A DNA stretch of 64,000 bases, taken from contig JADFRG010000002.1 in NCBI GenBank assembly GCA_022561385.1, positions 62,001 through 126,000 on the forward strand. Reading direction: 5' to 3'. Below the pieces are notes generated by a model. That model had not been told where the DNA came from. It saw only the letters and a program-made list of their open reading frames with translations, and ran no database searches. The first letter of the stretch is position 1. Each line of letters opens with the position of its first letter. The stretch comes from Chloroflexota bacterium. GTDB lineage: Bacteria; Chloroflexota; Anaerolineae; Anaerolineales; E44-bin32. The translations under genes were made by a program, and so were the position numbers. This document shows, piece after piece, positions 1 to 8,257 of the stretch.

Positions 1-2927
1 GCCGCTGAATCCGCATCCAGCGCAAGCACCGCGCTACGGACTGCGGGAAATCGAGCGCCATATTTCCTCCCGAGCTGTTTCGGCAGCGGATTAAGCCGGT
101 ATTCGGCCGCCTCGCGGACGGCATCCAGCAAACGGACCTCTTTTACGTTTAATTCTTCCCGGATGATGGCCGCATATCGAGCAACCACCCCCTTTTCCGG
201 ATCCTGGGCCACCGCAAACGCGACTTCGCTCAATGGCTGGCGGAGGCGGAGCTGGGCCTGATTGCGAGCCGCATGGCCTAAAGACACCAGTCGCTTTACC
301 AAGGCCATCTCCTCCGTTAGGTCCGGATCGAGCCGGGCGCGATCAACCGCAGGCCAATCGTTGTGGTGGACGCTTGCCAGTTCCTCGGTCGACACCAAAT
401 TTTGGTAAATACTTTCCGTAACAAAAGGCATAAAAGGTGCCAGCAATTTTATTAGGTCGACCATGACGCCATAAAGCGTTTGGTAGGCGGCTTCTTTATC
501 GGCATCCGACGTGGCGCTGGCTCCGGTCTTCGCCCAGAACCTCCGCCGGCTACGACGAAGGTACCAATTGGTCAGATCATCCAAGAAAACCTTGATAACT
601 CCGGTGGCAACGTGGGGTTCGAAGCTTTCCAGTGCTTCGGTTACTTGCTCAATCACTTCGTTCAATCTTGCCTGAATCCATCGATCGAGTTGGCTGAAGG
701 CCGCTTCTCGATTCGATCCGGGCTGCCACTTGTCGATTCGGGCATAGGTGACCAAAAAGCTGTAAACGTTCCACAGCGGAAGCAGGAACTGGCGTCGCAC
801 TTCGTCGGCATGCTGATAGCCGAACAGCAGATCTTTGTCAGGCTGGTGATCGCAATACAACCAGCGCATCACGTCGACCCCCATCTTGTCCGCAGCCTCA
901 TTAAACTCGATGGAATTTCCCCACGACTTGTGCATCGCCCGGCCATCCTCGGCCAGGAGTGTGGCGTAGGAGAAAACGTTCCGAAATGGTGCTCGACGCG
1001 CCAGCACCGTGCTCATGGCAATCAAACTGTAAAACCAGTTGCGAAATTGGCCGGGGAAGCTTTCACTGATGAGATCGGCCGGAAACCAATCGTCCCAATA
1101 CTCGCGATCCTCGTTGTAGCTCAGGGTACTCATTCCAACTACACCCGCATCCAGCCACGGGTTTCCAACCTCCTTTATCCGGCCGACGCTCTCACCGCAG
1201 TGGCTGCATGCGATCTTAACCTTGTCTATGAAGGGGCGGTGGGGCGATCTCCCTTCGAACTCGGACCATCCTTCGATCGCCCGCTCTTGCAGCTCAGCTC
1301 TGCTTCCCATCACTTCGAAGTTGCCGCAATGCGCACATTCGTAGATCGGAAGTGCTAGGCCCCAATAACGTTTCTTGGAGATCATCCAATCGTGCATGTT
1401 GTGGAGCCAGTCCAATTCCCTCTCGAGCCCGAAAGACGGGTGCCACTCCGTCTCATCAATCACCACCTCCATCATCTGGTAGCGCAGATTATCCGCCTTC
1501 TCCTCGTCGGTCACTTCTGAGTAGGGCTTGTCGAGCTGCTCACCCATCGAAATGAACCACTCATCTACGAGTCGGAAAACCAGCTCTGTCCCGCAGCGCC
1601 AGCAGACCGGATACCGGTGTGTGTAATCCTCGAAGCGGTAGGCCAATTCCTTCTTCACCAAGTTCTCGTGGATGGGGATGGCCGATTCCGCTACAGGCAG
1701 TCCACTGAGCCAATCGAACCCTTGCTCGAAGATTCCGGCTTCATTCAGGGGGGCGATTACGGGAAGGTCGTTCTCTTTCCCCAGCCTATAATCTTCAGCC
1801 CCCGCCCCCGGCGCGATGTGCACGATGCCTGTTCCTTCGTCTTCTCCGACATCTTTCCAGAGGATCACCCGATGCATCTCGGGCGCCTTGCTCTCGACCT
1901 GCGCCGGGAGCTCGTCGAAGGGACCCGCATAGCGCCAGCCTTCGAGCTCTACTCCAGTCAGCTCGGCTTCTACTTCGTACTCACCCTTCAGCACCCCCAG
2001 GGTGCCTTTGCTCAAGTAGAAGATCTCTTCACCTTGCCGAACGCGCACGTAGATAAGATCGGGCCCTACCGCGGCCGCCACGTTACTCGTGAGGGTCCAG
2101 GGGGTCGTCGTCCAGACCAGCAAACTTTCTCCTGGGCGGTCCACCAGCGGAAAGCGGAGCGTCAAACTTGGATGGGTGAGTTCCTGGTAACCCTCGGTAA
2201 CGATCTCATGCTGGCTAAGTCCGGTCCCACATCGCCCACACCAGGGCATAACATCGCGGCCTTTGTAGATCCAACCTCGGTCGTAGCAGGACTTCAGGAC
2301 CGCCCAGATCGTGTAGTTGTTGGCATCCGATAATGTGAAGTATGAACCGCCCAGTTCACGGGAGCCGAGGCGGCCCACGATACTTTCCGCGGAGCCGGTC
2401 ACGCTTCCCCCAGGGCCTTCGACGGTCACTGTTTGCATCGGATCTTCGCCCAGGCGCACACTGAGTTCTCTCAGCTGCTCCGGCCGATCCCAGTCCATCC
2501 AGTAGCCGAGCCGGATGCTTTGTTGGGTCTGAACCGCGGCATATTCCAGCACCCGCTGCTTACAGAGGATCACAAATTTTTCCAGCCCAAACTTCTCAAT
2601 ATCGCGTTTGGTTTGAAATCCCATTGCGCGCTCGACCTCGACCTCAACCCAGAGCCCCTGGCAGTCAAATCCGTTCTGGTAGCGCGTCTGATGCCCCTGC
2701 ATAGACTTGAACCGGTGAAACAGGTCCTTATATGTTCGCCCCCATCCATGGTGGACCCCCATCGGGTTGTTGGCTGTGATCGGCCCGTCGATAAAGGACC
2801 ATCGCGGTCCATCTTTGCGAAGCTCCCTCAACGCAGCGAACGTGTGGTTGTCGGCCCAAAACTTGAGCATCTCGTGCTCTTGCCGGACGAAGTCAACTTT
2901 GCTGGACACGGGTTCAAACTTGGGCAC
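1..2927 (-). CDS. ileS: Isoleucyl-tRNA synthetase, C-terminus cut by window edge
   Basis: Class I aminoacyl-tRNA synthetase that charges tRNA-Ile in the cytoplasm. The minus-strand frame stays open from a GTG at 2927 to base 1, about 975 codons; the family usually has about 1050, so roughly the last 80 are missing. The start is set by an in-frame TAG immediately before the GTG and by a GGAG about 6 nt upstream. Near the N-terminus I read GPITANNPMGVHHGWGRTYK, where HHGW occupies the HIGH-motif position. Near 900-1000 I read AMHKSWGNSIEF in place of KMSKS. The visible C-terminal part (IIREELNVK, then PLPKQLGRKYG) is typical of IleRS. It is preceded by its own promoter and a T-box leader with an Ile specifier, which independently supports the amino-acid assignment. 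Confidence 0.95.
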   Translation of the reverse strand, partial: MPKFEPVSSKVDFVRQEHEMLKFWADNHTFAALRELRKDGPRWSFIDGPITANNPMGVHHGWGRTYKDLFHRFKSMQGHQTRYQNGFDCQGLWVEVEVERAMGFQTKRDIEKFGLEKFVILCKQRVLEYAAVQTQQSIRLGYWMDWDRPEQLRELSVRLGEDPMQTVTVEGPGGSVTGSAESIVGRLGSRELGGSYFTLSDANNYTIWAVLKSCYDRGWIYKGRDVMPWCGRCGTGLSQHEIVTEGYQELTHPSLTLRFPLVDRPGESLLVWTTTPWTLTSNVAAAVGPDLIYVRVRQGEEIFYLSKGTLGVLKGEYEVEAELTGVELEGWRYAGPFDELPAQVESKAPEMHRVILWKDVGEDEGTGIVHIAPGAGAEDYRLGKENDLPVIAPLNEAGIFEQGFDWLSGLPVAESAIPIHENLVKKELAYRFEDYTHRYPVCWRCGTELVFRLVDEWFISMGEQLDKPYSEVTDEEKADNLRYQMMEVVIDETEWHPSFGLERELDWLHNMHDWMISKKRYWGLALPIYECAHCGNFEVMGSRAELQERAIEGWSEFEGRSPHRPFIDKVKIACSHCGESVGRIKEVGNPWLDAGVVGMSTLSYNEDREYWDDWFPADLISESFPGQFRNWFYSLIAMSTVLARRAPFRNVFSYATLLAEDGRAMHKSWGNSIEFNEAADKMGVDVMRWLYCDHQPDKDLLFGYQHADEVRRQFLLPLWNVYSFLVTYARIDKWQPGSNREAAFSQLDRWIQARLNEVIEQVTEALESFEPHVATGVIKVFLDDLTNWYLRRSRRRFWAKTGASATSDADKEAAYQTLYGVMVDLIKLLAPFMPFVTESIYQNLVSTEELASVHHNDWPAVDRARLDPDLTEEMALVKRLVSLGHAARNQAQLRLRQPLSEVAFAVAQDPEKGVVARYAAIIREELNVKEVRLLDAVREAAEYRLNPLPKQLGRKYGARFPAVRSAVLALDADSA

Positions 2928-3020
2928 CTAATACTCCAGTTCTACGATCGACCCTATGTGGACGGGGTTCTTCCGTTCCTCGTCTACGGCCCAAATCGGC
3001 CTCGTTTGCCTGATTTGCCT

Positions 3021-3312
3021 ACAATCGAAAACTCTCGCCCCAGATATAGGGACGAGAGTTGCATGCGCTCCCGCGGTACCACCCTAGTTCCCGCTGTATG
3101 CGGACCCTCTAACGGGCATTGCCCGATCTTCAGCTCATGCCCACGCCCTGCTAACGGAGGGCTATAACGGCTTCCCTAATTGCAGCGGCGCTGCTTTCAG
3201 GTCGCGGCTCCCGAGTGATATTCGGCCTGAGGCACCGTCTCGGCTCTCACCCTCCCGAGTTCGCTTCCGGCACAGATCGGGCCTACTCTTCCCGTTCACA
3301 GCCTTTCAATTC
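3021..3312 (-). promoter_or_regulatory. T-box riboswitch leader of ileS (Ile, AUC specifier)
   Basis: Minus-strand leader between the ileS promoter and its start codon. The invariant T-box AGGGTGGTACCGCGGGAGC is read at 3085-3067. A specifier triplet AUC sits in the context GAAUAUCAC at 3219-3217, matching the downstream isoleucyl-tRNA synthetase. The leader ends in a strong hairpin (3060-3030, arms ACTCTCGTCCC and GGGGCGAGAGT) followed by TTTTCGATTGT. By the known mechanism, uncharged tRNA-Ile pairs with the T-box bulge, stabilises the antiterminator and allows ileS transcription. The exact 5' boundary is estimated from the promoter. Confidence 0.93.
3030..3060 (-). terminator. T-box intrinsic terminator before ileS
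   Basis: Inverted repeat CTCTCG..CGAGAG with a short A/T-rich loop, followed on the minus strand by a T-rich tail. It is the OFF-state structure of the T-box leader and lies about 100 nt before the ileS GTG. Confidence 0.8.
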
Positions 3313-3317
3313 GCGGG

Positions 3318-3346
3318 ATTATGCCACACCGGAAGGAGCGGGTCAA
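3318..3346 (-). promoter_or_regulatory. Sigma-70-type promoter of the ileS T-box transcript
   Basis: Minus-strand TTGACC (3346-3341), a 17-bp spacer and CATAAT (3323-3318). The -35 box overlaps the last codons of the upstream RNase H-like gene, so ileS has an independent promoter. Confidence 0.75.
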
Positions 3347-3750
3347 TGACCGAGCGTCCGCACAGTTTCCGAACGGGCCTGGTGAACAAACTGGACCGCG
3401 CCAAATTTCGCGACCAGCGCTCGAGCGGTGGAATGTAATTTGCGCAGCGTGGCGTTTTTGACTTTCCATTCTCCTGCAAGCTGCTTAAGGACCAGGCGAC
3501 TGTCCCCCCGGATTGCCAATTTAACGTCGGCAGGCCTCGTCTCGAGGGACGCCAGCTCGATTAGCAGCGACTTCAGACCTTCGATGAGCGCCTTGTATTC
3601 GGCTTGATTGTTGGTGCCGTAACCAAAGGGTCGCCTGCCTGGCGGCGAGAGGCTCCCCCCTGCAAATCTCCACCGGAAAGACCCGTAAGCATCGCCGGGG
3701 TTTCCTACACTACCTCCGTCGAATATGAGCTCGCAAAGGATTTTTCCCAA
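3343..3750 (-). CDS. RNase H-like (RNase HI family) protein, short C-terminus
   Basis: RNase H-fold protein of 135 residues. Three of the four catalytic acidic positions of the family are visible: Asp11 in LIFDGGSVGNPG, Glu51 in TNNQAEYKAL and Asp83 in IRGDSRLVL. The fourth Asp, normally in a late N-x-x-A-D motif, is absent from this frame, which ends RSETVRTLGH. A neighbouring frame across 3367-3356 encodes Asn-Cys-Ala-Asp followed by Ala-Arg-Ser-Leu, so a one-base indel near the 3' end is possible. It lies 5 nt after the metallo-hydrolase gene and is probably co-transcribed. It would hydrolyse RNA in RNA:DNA hybrids if active; activity is uncertain. Confidence 0.8.
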   Translation of the reverse strand: MGKILCELIFDGGSVGNPGDAYGSFRWRFAGGSLSPPGRRPFGYGTNNQAEYKALIEGLKSLLIELASLETRPADVKLAIRGDSRLVLKQLAGEWKVKNATLRKLHSTARALVAKFGAVQFVHQARSETVRTLGH

Positions 3751-3755
3751 GCCCC

Positions 3756-4589
3756 CTACTTCCCGCCAAATCGCATCTGATAAAGTGAAATCAGGTTGCG
3801 CTCGTGCAGTTCTTCTGCGAAGCCGTTCATAAGAATGCGGCTTTTCCCGCAGTCCTCGATGCCGATTTTTGCAAGGTAGCTGTCCGGATCCTTTCTGCGC
3901 GAAGCGGTTTGCACATGCCGGCGTACGGCTGCCAGGTACGAAAGATTGCTTCGCACCGCAGTGCCGACCTCGCCTCTGAGCACCGATTCTCCGTGTCCCT
4001 GAACCAAATTTTCGAGCTTCATGCGAGGAATGGACTTCAGGCTTGCGACCATGGTATCGTAATCGCCATCTGCGAGGTACGGAACCGGCATCATCACGTC
4101 GCCGGAGAACAACACACGATCTTCTACAACTAAGACTCCGATCCCATCGGCGCTGTGGCCCGGCAGCGGGATCATTTGCAACGTACGTTTGCCGATCCGC
4201 ACGGTGGCGGTGCCGGCCTCGAAAGTAATGCTCGGAAGGCGAATCCGGACCTCACGCAAATCGTGATTGGTTTCCTTCGAGATTTTCAACGCCTGGCGAC
4301 CCCTTGTGTCGAGGTAGTGGCGACAGAGAGAATGCGAAATGATGGTGGCGCGCGGAAAGAAACTGTTTCCGAGAGTATGGTCTGTGTGGTAATGGGTGTT
4401 GATGATGTACCGAACGGGCCGACCCAGGCGATCTTCAGTAAAACGCTTGATTTCTCTGACCTCATCCGGGAAGGCAAGCGTGTCGATTAAGACCGTGAAT
4501 TCGGGCCCAACGACCGCGCCGGCGTTGACCTGTGCGTACACTTCGCTGGTAAAAACGTAGACGTTTTCGGATACTCTTTCGCGGATCAT
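3756..4589 (-). CDS. Metallo-beta-lactamase-fold hydrolase
   Basis: Zinc-dependent MBL-fold hydrolase of 277 residues. The metal-binding motif THYHTDHTLG (HxHxDH) is followed by LPGHSADGIG and a later QGHGES, the order expected for the family. The substrate cannot be told from sequence; the layout resembles the glyoxalase-II/quinol-hydrolase-like MBL proteins. I chose the ATG at 4589: it has GGAGG just upstream, and a promoter lies over the alternative TTG start at 4637, so that extension would not be transcribed. No signal peptide is visible, so it is probably cytoplasmic. Downstream RNase H-like gene follows after 5 nt. Confidence 0.85.
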   Translation of the reverse strand: MIRERVSENVYVFTSEVYAQVNAGAVVGPEFTVLIDTLAFPDEVREIKRFTEDRLGRPVRYIINTHYHTDHTLGNSFFPRATIISHSLCRHYLDTRGRQALKISKETNHDLREVRIRLPSITFEAGTATVRIGKRTLQMIPLPGHSADGIGVLVVEDRVLFSGDVMMPVPYLADGDYDTMVASLKSIPRMKLENLVQGHGESVLRGEVGTAVRSNLSYLAAVRRHVQTASRRKDPDSYLAKIGIEDCGKSRILMNGFAEELHERNLISLYQMRFGGK

Positions 4590-4607
4590 AAGCCTCCGAG
4601 GCGGCGA

Positions 4608-4664
4608 AGAATAACATAACCGCGGGTCTGCAGTCAAATATGCTTTACATAAGATATGTTATGT
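4608..4664 (-). promoter_or_regulatory. Promoter of the MBL gene with ACATAA half-sites
   Basis: Minus-strand TTGACT (4637-4632), 18-bp spacer and TATTCT (4613-4608). ACATAA occurs at 4614-4619 inside the spacer, and an inverted pair ACATAA/TTATGT (4647-4652 and 4659-4664, 6 bp apart) lies just upstream of the -35 box. The arrangement looks like a transcription-factor operator; the regulator is unknown. Confidence 0.5.
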
Positions 4665-4700
4665 TGCGAGGATGGGGTCTCATCCAGGAATCAACCGATC

Positions 4701-5771
4701 TTAAGGGTATGGAGGATTCTCCGACCTTGGTGGCGAAGTCACCTCCTCCTCCATCGTGAACCCTTGTCGACCGTTGAACTCCACGAAACTGGTTTGTCCC
4801 GGCTTGAGGTATAAGAAGGAGGTGTAGGATCGGCCCAAAAAATTAATTTGCAGCTGATAGGGACCTTGCGGCAGGTCCCCAATCACGAAATTTTCCTGAT
4901 AGTACACGTCGGGCTGAACCGTTCCGAGAGCATATGTCCAGACCTCCCATATTTGACCCGTCTCTTCAGATTTGATGACGATCCGATACTCTGGGAGCAC
5001 CCGCCCCCAGGTGTCCTGAATACGCCCGGCCAGCACCCCCCAGCCCTCCGCAGGCACCATCCAAAGCTCCGGGTTGCGAGAAGCGAAATAGCGGTTCTCT
5101 CCCGTCCGGACCTCAAAGTGCAGATGAGGTCCGCTGGCATGCCCGGTATCGCCCACCGTACCTATTTTTTCGCCCGCCGAGAGGCGCTGACCCAGCCAAA
5201 CGTTGGCCGACGAGAGATGCGCATAAACGCTGTATAGGACCTGGCCATCACGGCCGAAATCATGCCGGATTGCGACCGCCAATCCGTAGGGGTCTGCTGC
5301 GTCCTGCACTCCCGCGTATAACCCGTAGCCGACCCATATAACTTCGCCCTCCCCCGCTGCTATGACCGGAGCGTTTCGTTCGGCTCCAAGATCCACCCCT
5401 GTATGTATGCTCTCCTCCCCGAACGCGGTACTGCCGTATCGATAACGCGGATTCGGCCAATTGACGTCTCCGGAAGGAATTGGGCGAGTGAAGTAATAGT
5501 GGTCCGTAGGCCGAATGGCAAGAGGGACCTGGTAAGGCGGTGGCCGCCACGCCGAAACAGGATTAAGGACGTTTTCCGGCAGAACAACCTCGGCTCGCGG
5601 AGCTGCTCGATCGGGCGGGGCCGGGGAAGGAGTCTCCAAAATTTGTGGCGCGGGTGTCTGGACGTCCCCCGTAGGTACTGGGGCTTCTTCTGCGATGGGA
5701 GGCGCGACGGACGCGGAGGCGCAGGCGGTCAGCAGCAGGCTGAACAGAGTAAGGCTGCGCCCAAGAGACAT
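4701..5771 (-). CDS. M23 family metalloendopeptidase, predicted lipoprotein
   Basis: Peptidoglycan-hydrolase-type zinc endopeptidase of 356 residues. The N-terminus MSLGRSLTLFSLLLTAC is a signal peptide with a lipobox ending in Cys16, so it is probably anchored outside the membrane. A Pro-rich linker follows. The LytM/M23 domain carries HTGVDLG (HxxxD), then YAHLSSANVWLGQ, and HLHFEVR (HxH) with GTVGDTGHASGPHLHF. After it, about 110 residues form a beta-rich, carboxypeptidase-regulatory-like tail (AGRIQDTWG, YQLQINFLG). The start lies 1 nt after the stop of the TolB-like gene, so the two are one transcription unit. Likely roles are wall remodelling or wall binding; no catalytic residue is obviously missing. 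Confidence 0.88.
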   Translation of the reverse strand: MSLGRSLTLFSLLLTACASASVAPPIAEEAPVPTGDVQTPAPQILETPSPAPPDRAAPRAEVVLPENVLNPVSAWRPPPYQVPLAIRPTDHYYFTRPIPSGDVNWPNPRYRYGSTAFGEESIHTGVDLGAERNAPVIAAGEGEVIWVGYGLYAGVQDAADPYGLAVAIRHDFGRDGQVLYSVYAHLSSANVWLGQRLSAGEKIGTVGDTGHASGPHLHFEVRTGENRYFASRNPELWMVPAEGWGVLAGRIQDTWGRVLPEYRIVIKSEETGQIWEVWTYALGTVQPDVYYQENFVIGDLPQGPYQLQINFLGRSYTSFLYLKPGQTSFVEFNGRQGFTMEEEVTSPPRSENPPYP

Positions 5772-5772
5772 A

Positions 5773-7602
5773 TCAGGGGGTGGGAGTCTGCTCGAAAGTT
5801 GGAGTCGGCGTTCTCCATCGCCACCACCACGGAGTGGGAGTAGGCCGTGGCGTGGTCGTTGGAGTTGTGGTCGGGGTTTGATAAGGTGTCGGAGTAGCGA
5901 TCGCCGAAGCGGGGTAAAGCTCTTGCATGGCGGTGCCCCAATCCAGCCCCTCCCTCAATGCAAATTCATCAAATCGGGCCCCAGGATAGAAACTCCTCCA
6001 ATTGGGAAGTGCCTGAACTCGCTGAAAGCCATAATCTGCTGCAAGTACCGTGAAATCTACGTAGTAGCCGTCAGGGATGTTCGGCTTCGGACCGCCGCCA
6101 GCGTCATATGCGGTCGGATCACCGATATACCGAGTTGTAAAGTCCCAGGGCGCGGTCTTCAAGGGCTCGCCGAGACTTCCGTCCTGTACACTGGCGCGCA
6201 CGTACACACGCCAGTAGGTCTCAAGACCAAATTTCTCGAGGACGACCTCGACCCACTCTGCTTGAACCGCAGCCTGGCTGATCAAGAATGCCCGCCCCGT
6301 GTAGAGCCAGTCGTTGTATGCATAACCCGGCGGCAGAGGCTCGTTGAGGCCTACGTACGCGCGCTGCAGATTAGACAAAAAATCCCAGCCACTTTGATCC
6401 AGTACGCGCTTGCGCAACGCATCAAAGGCTTCATCTGCCGCATCTGACAGTCTGAGCCCGTTGGGCGTGACCCCCGCGAGGGGAACCAGACCAAGCCGAT
6501 CGCCAAGGAATTGAGCCGGGGAATCGGTAAGCCGTACCGGCTGTTCTGAACTTACCGCTGGATAGGCATCAAGTCGAAGGAGGACCTGGGGCGACCAGTC
6601 CATGTCCAAGATTCGGCCTGGCAGGATTCCAATGCCCTGGCGCAGAGATTGTTCAAGCGGATAAATAACGATATGTGCCGCATAGGGAGTATTTAGAATT
6701 CCGGCGATTGACTTCCCATTCCCAGACCATACCGGGGAAGAGCCCTGCCCCACCCACTGCGGGGCGAACTGTGCACCATCGACGTCTGTCCGCATCCTTT
6801 GAATCCCATAAATGCCATCGATCTGTACTGAAAAAGCGATCTGCGTGCCATCCAGATTGAAGGCCGGATCGAATTCGTCGATGTTTGGCGTATTCGTGAG
6901 GTTCGAGAATCTATCGGTGGGTCTGTCTAAATCCGCCTGGTAAATATCCGGCGATCCCCCACGATCAGACGTAAATGCAATGCGCCTACCCTTGGGATCC
7001 CAGGTCGGGGCTGTATCCGAGCCTGGATCGTTAGTGAGCTGGATTGGGGACTGTCTCCCGTCCACCGGCAGGATCCAGATATCGAAATTGTCACCATAGT
7101 AGGCCTCGTAGGCCACCCACAAGCCGTCTGGTGACCAAGTGGGCTTTCCTTCATACCCTGATGTATCGGTCAGCTGGCGAACTTCACCGGTGTCGAGCTC
7201 GAGGACGTACAAATTCCAGTATCCGGATTTCCTTGAGGCAAATGCGATCTTGTCCATACCCGGGCTTACCACGGGATTTTGATCGTCCCAATCCCCCTCA
7301 GTTAACTGGTACGCGTTAGGCTCCCCCACGACTTGAGCCCAAATGTGGGAGCGTCCGGCATTCCGTAAGGTGAGCACAAAGACCTCGCGCTCGAGGAAAT
7401 CACTTGTTATCGCGGCAGGGGTGGAAGACGCCCCATCGGACGGCAGGGGTTGTTCCTGAGCTCGGGCAGGTGGTACCGGCACCTGGGGGGCAAGAGAGGG
7501 GGCACTTTCAGCAGTGAGACCTACCAAACCCAATACGGCGATGAGCAGTACCACACCCATCGCAAACGTGATCCTTACACTGCGCGCAAATCGGCCTTTC
7601 AA
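5773..7602 (-). CDS. TolB-like beta-propeller protein with membrane anchor
   Basis: Exported protein of about 609 residues. An N-terminal hydrophobic segment (GVVLLIAVLGLVGL) follows basic residues. The middle contains PD40/TolB-type repeats with the recurrent pattern SPDGxxVAY/F (PTWSPDGLWVAYEAYYG, PTWDPKGRRIAFTSDRGG, FNLDGTQIAFS). The C-terminal half is not recognised. The last 45 residues are Thr-Pro-rich (TPTPYQTPTTTPTTTP), interrupted by a WWWRWR cluster. The ORF can be extended to a GTG at 7647, but codons 2-3 of that extension are a TATAAT box, so I place the start at the TTG at 7602, which has AGGGA upstream. Followed after 1 nt by the M23 gene. Probably an envelope scaffold; the partner is unknown. 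Confidence 0.72.
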   Translation of the reverse strand: MKGRFARSVRITFAMGVVLLIAVLGLVGLTAESAPSLAPQVPVPPARAQEQPLPSDGASSTPAAITSDFLEREVFVLTLRNAGRSHIWAQVVGEPNAYQLTEGDWDDQNPVVSPGMDKIAFASRKSGYWNLYVLELDTGEVRQLTDTSGYEGKPTWSPDGLWVAYEAYYGDNFDIWILPVDGRQSPIQLTNDPGSDTAPTWDPKGRRIAFTSDRGGSPDIYQADLDRPTDRFSNLTNTPNIDEFDPAFNLDGTQIAFSVQIDGIYGIQRMRTDVDGAQFAPQWVGQGSSPVWSGNGKSIAGILNTPYAAHIVIYPLEQSLRQGIGILPGRILDMDWSPQVLLRLDAYPAVSSEQPVRLTDSPAQFLGDRLGLVPLAGVTPNGLRLSDAADEAFDALRKRVLDQSGWDFLSNLQRAYVGLNEPLPPGYAYNDWLYTGRAFLISQAAVQAEWVEVVLEKFGLETYWRVYVRASVQDGSLGEPLKTAPWDFTTRYIGDPTAYDAGGGPKPNIPDGYYVDFTVLAADYGFQRVQALPNWRSFYPGARFDEFALREGLDWGTAMQELYPASAIATPTPYQTPTTTPTTTPRPTPTPWWWRWRTPTPTFEQTPTP

Positions 7603-7638
7603 GATACGAATTCCCTGCGGCTCCGTCGAGGCCGGGGG

Positions 7639-7668
7639 ATTATACACTTCGATGCAAGGGCGGTGCCA
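7639..7668 (-). promoter_or_regulatory. Promoter candidate for the TolB-like/M23 unit
   Basis: Minus-strand TATAAT (7644-7639) with a weak TGGCAC (7668-7663) 18 bp upstream. It places the transcript start near 7632. Confidence 0.4.
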
Positions 7669-7686
7669 CAGCGGGTTACAAGCAAT

Positions 7687-7718
7687 GGGGCCGTCTCAAA
7701 TGTAGCTGAGACAGCCCC
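7687..7718 (-). terminator. Stem-loop after the ImmA-like gene
   Basis: Near-perfect inverted repeat GGGGCYGTCTCA / TGAGACRGCCCC with an 8-nt loop, located between the ImmA-like gene and the TolB-like gene. The minus-strand tail ATTGCTTG is only weakly T-rich, so it may be a processing or Rho-linked structure instead of a classic terminator. Confidence 0.45.
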
Positions 7719-7774
7719 GTGAGGACAGTTCGTTATCGGACGGAACTTCAGGTCCGTGTTTCTAAAGGAGGGGA

Positions 7775-8257
7775 CTACCAGCGAGCCGCGGCGACCGCAG
7801 CGGGCATTTGGAACGATTCGGCAAAGCCCTCTTCGTCTCCGCCCTGCGCCCGGTAAGCATGCACGAGCGACTCAGGCGTCAGATAGTGAGCCGCGAAGTA
7901 CTCGGTTGAATCTTTCAGCTCCGACATCAGGAGATCGGGCATCCCGAGGCTTCGCCCGTGTTTGCTGGTGAGGATTGCGCACAAGGTTTCTCGCGCCAGG
8001 GCAAAGCCCCGCTCTTCAGGGTCGAGATCCACCCGCACGAAGATGCTGCCGCGCCGGCCCGGCGGACGGGCGAAGGTGGCATCCCAGAGGTTCGAATACA
8101 TGTCTACCACACCGAAGTCATCCTGGTAAACCGCGGGCGGGTGGTTGAGCACCTCCTCCACCGGAACGGGCGGCTCCGATACCCCGCTGAATTCTGACAG
8201 GGCGCGTGCCACGTTCCTCAGGAACCAGTGGCGCTCTTCTCGCGAAACCGGAATCAT
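7775..8257 (-). CDS. Degenerate ImmA/IrrE-like protein (zinc motif lost)
   Basis: A 160-residue protein. From about residue 70 it follows the ImmA/IrrE (M78) pattern: IFVRVDLDPEERGFALARET, then SKHGRSLG, then STEYFAAHYLTPESLV, then FAESFQMPAAVAAARW. In active members the first block contains HExxH; here the position reads RETLC, so both zinc-binding histidines are gone while the Glu is kept. I infer a pseudo-peptidase with a sensing or binding role. Its start overlaps the preceding small gene by 4 nt (ATGA), implying translational coupling and a joint function. Family assignment rests on pattern memory and is moderately sure. Confidence 0.6.
   Translation of the reverse strand: MIPVSREERHWFLRNVARALSEFSGVSEPPVPVEEVLNHPPAVYQDDFGVVDMYSNLWDATFARPPGRRGSIFVRVDLDPEERGFALARETLCAILTSKHGRSLGMPDLLMSELKDSTEYFAAHYLTPESLVHAYRAQGGDEEGFAESFQMPAAVAAARW

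Noticed and set aside
480-3167. Long plus-strand open frames across 480-3167
   Set aside because: They are antisense to the clear IleRS frame and its T-box leader, have no ribosome-binding sites and no family resemblance.
5780-5890. Repeat array or CRISPR-like element
   Set aside because: The periodic bases are codons of the Thr-Pro tail of the TolB-like protein; there are no spacers.
5695-6447. Plus-strand 250-codon frame inside the TolB-like gene
   Set aside because: Shadow of a protein with readable propeller repeats on the other strand.
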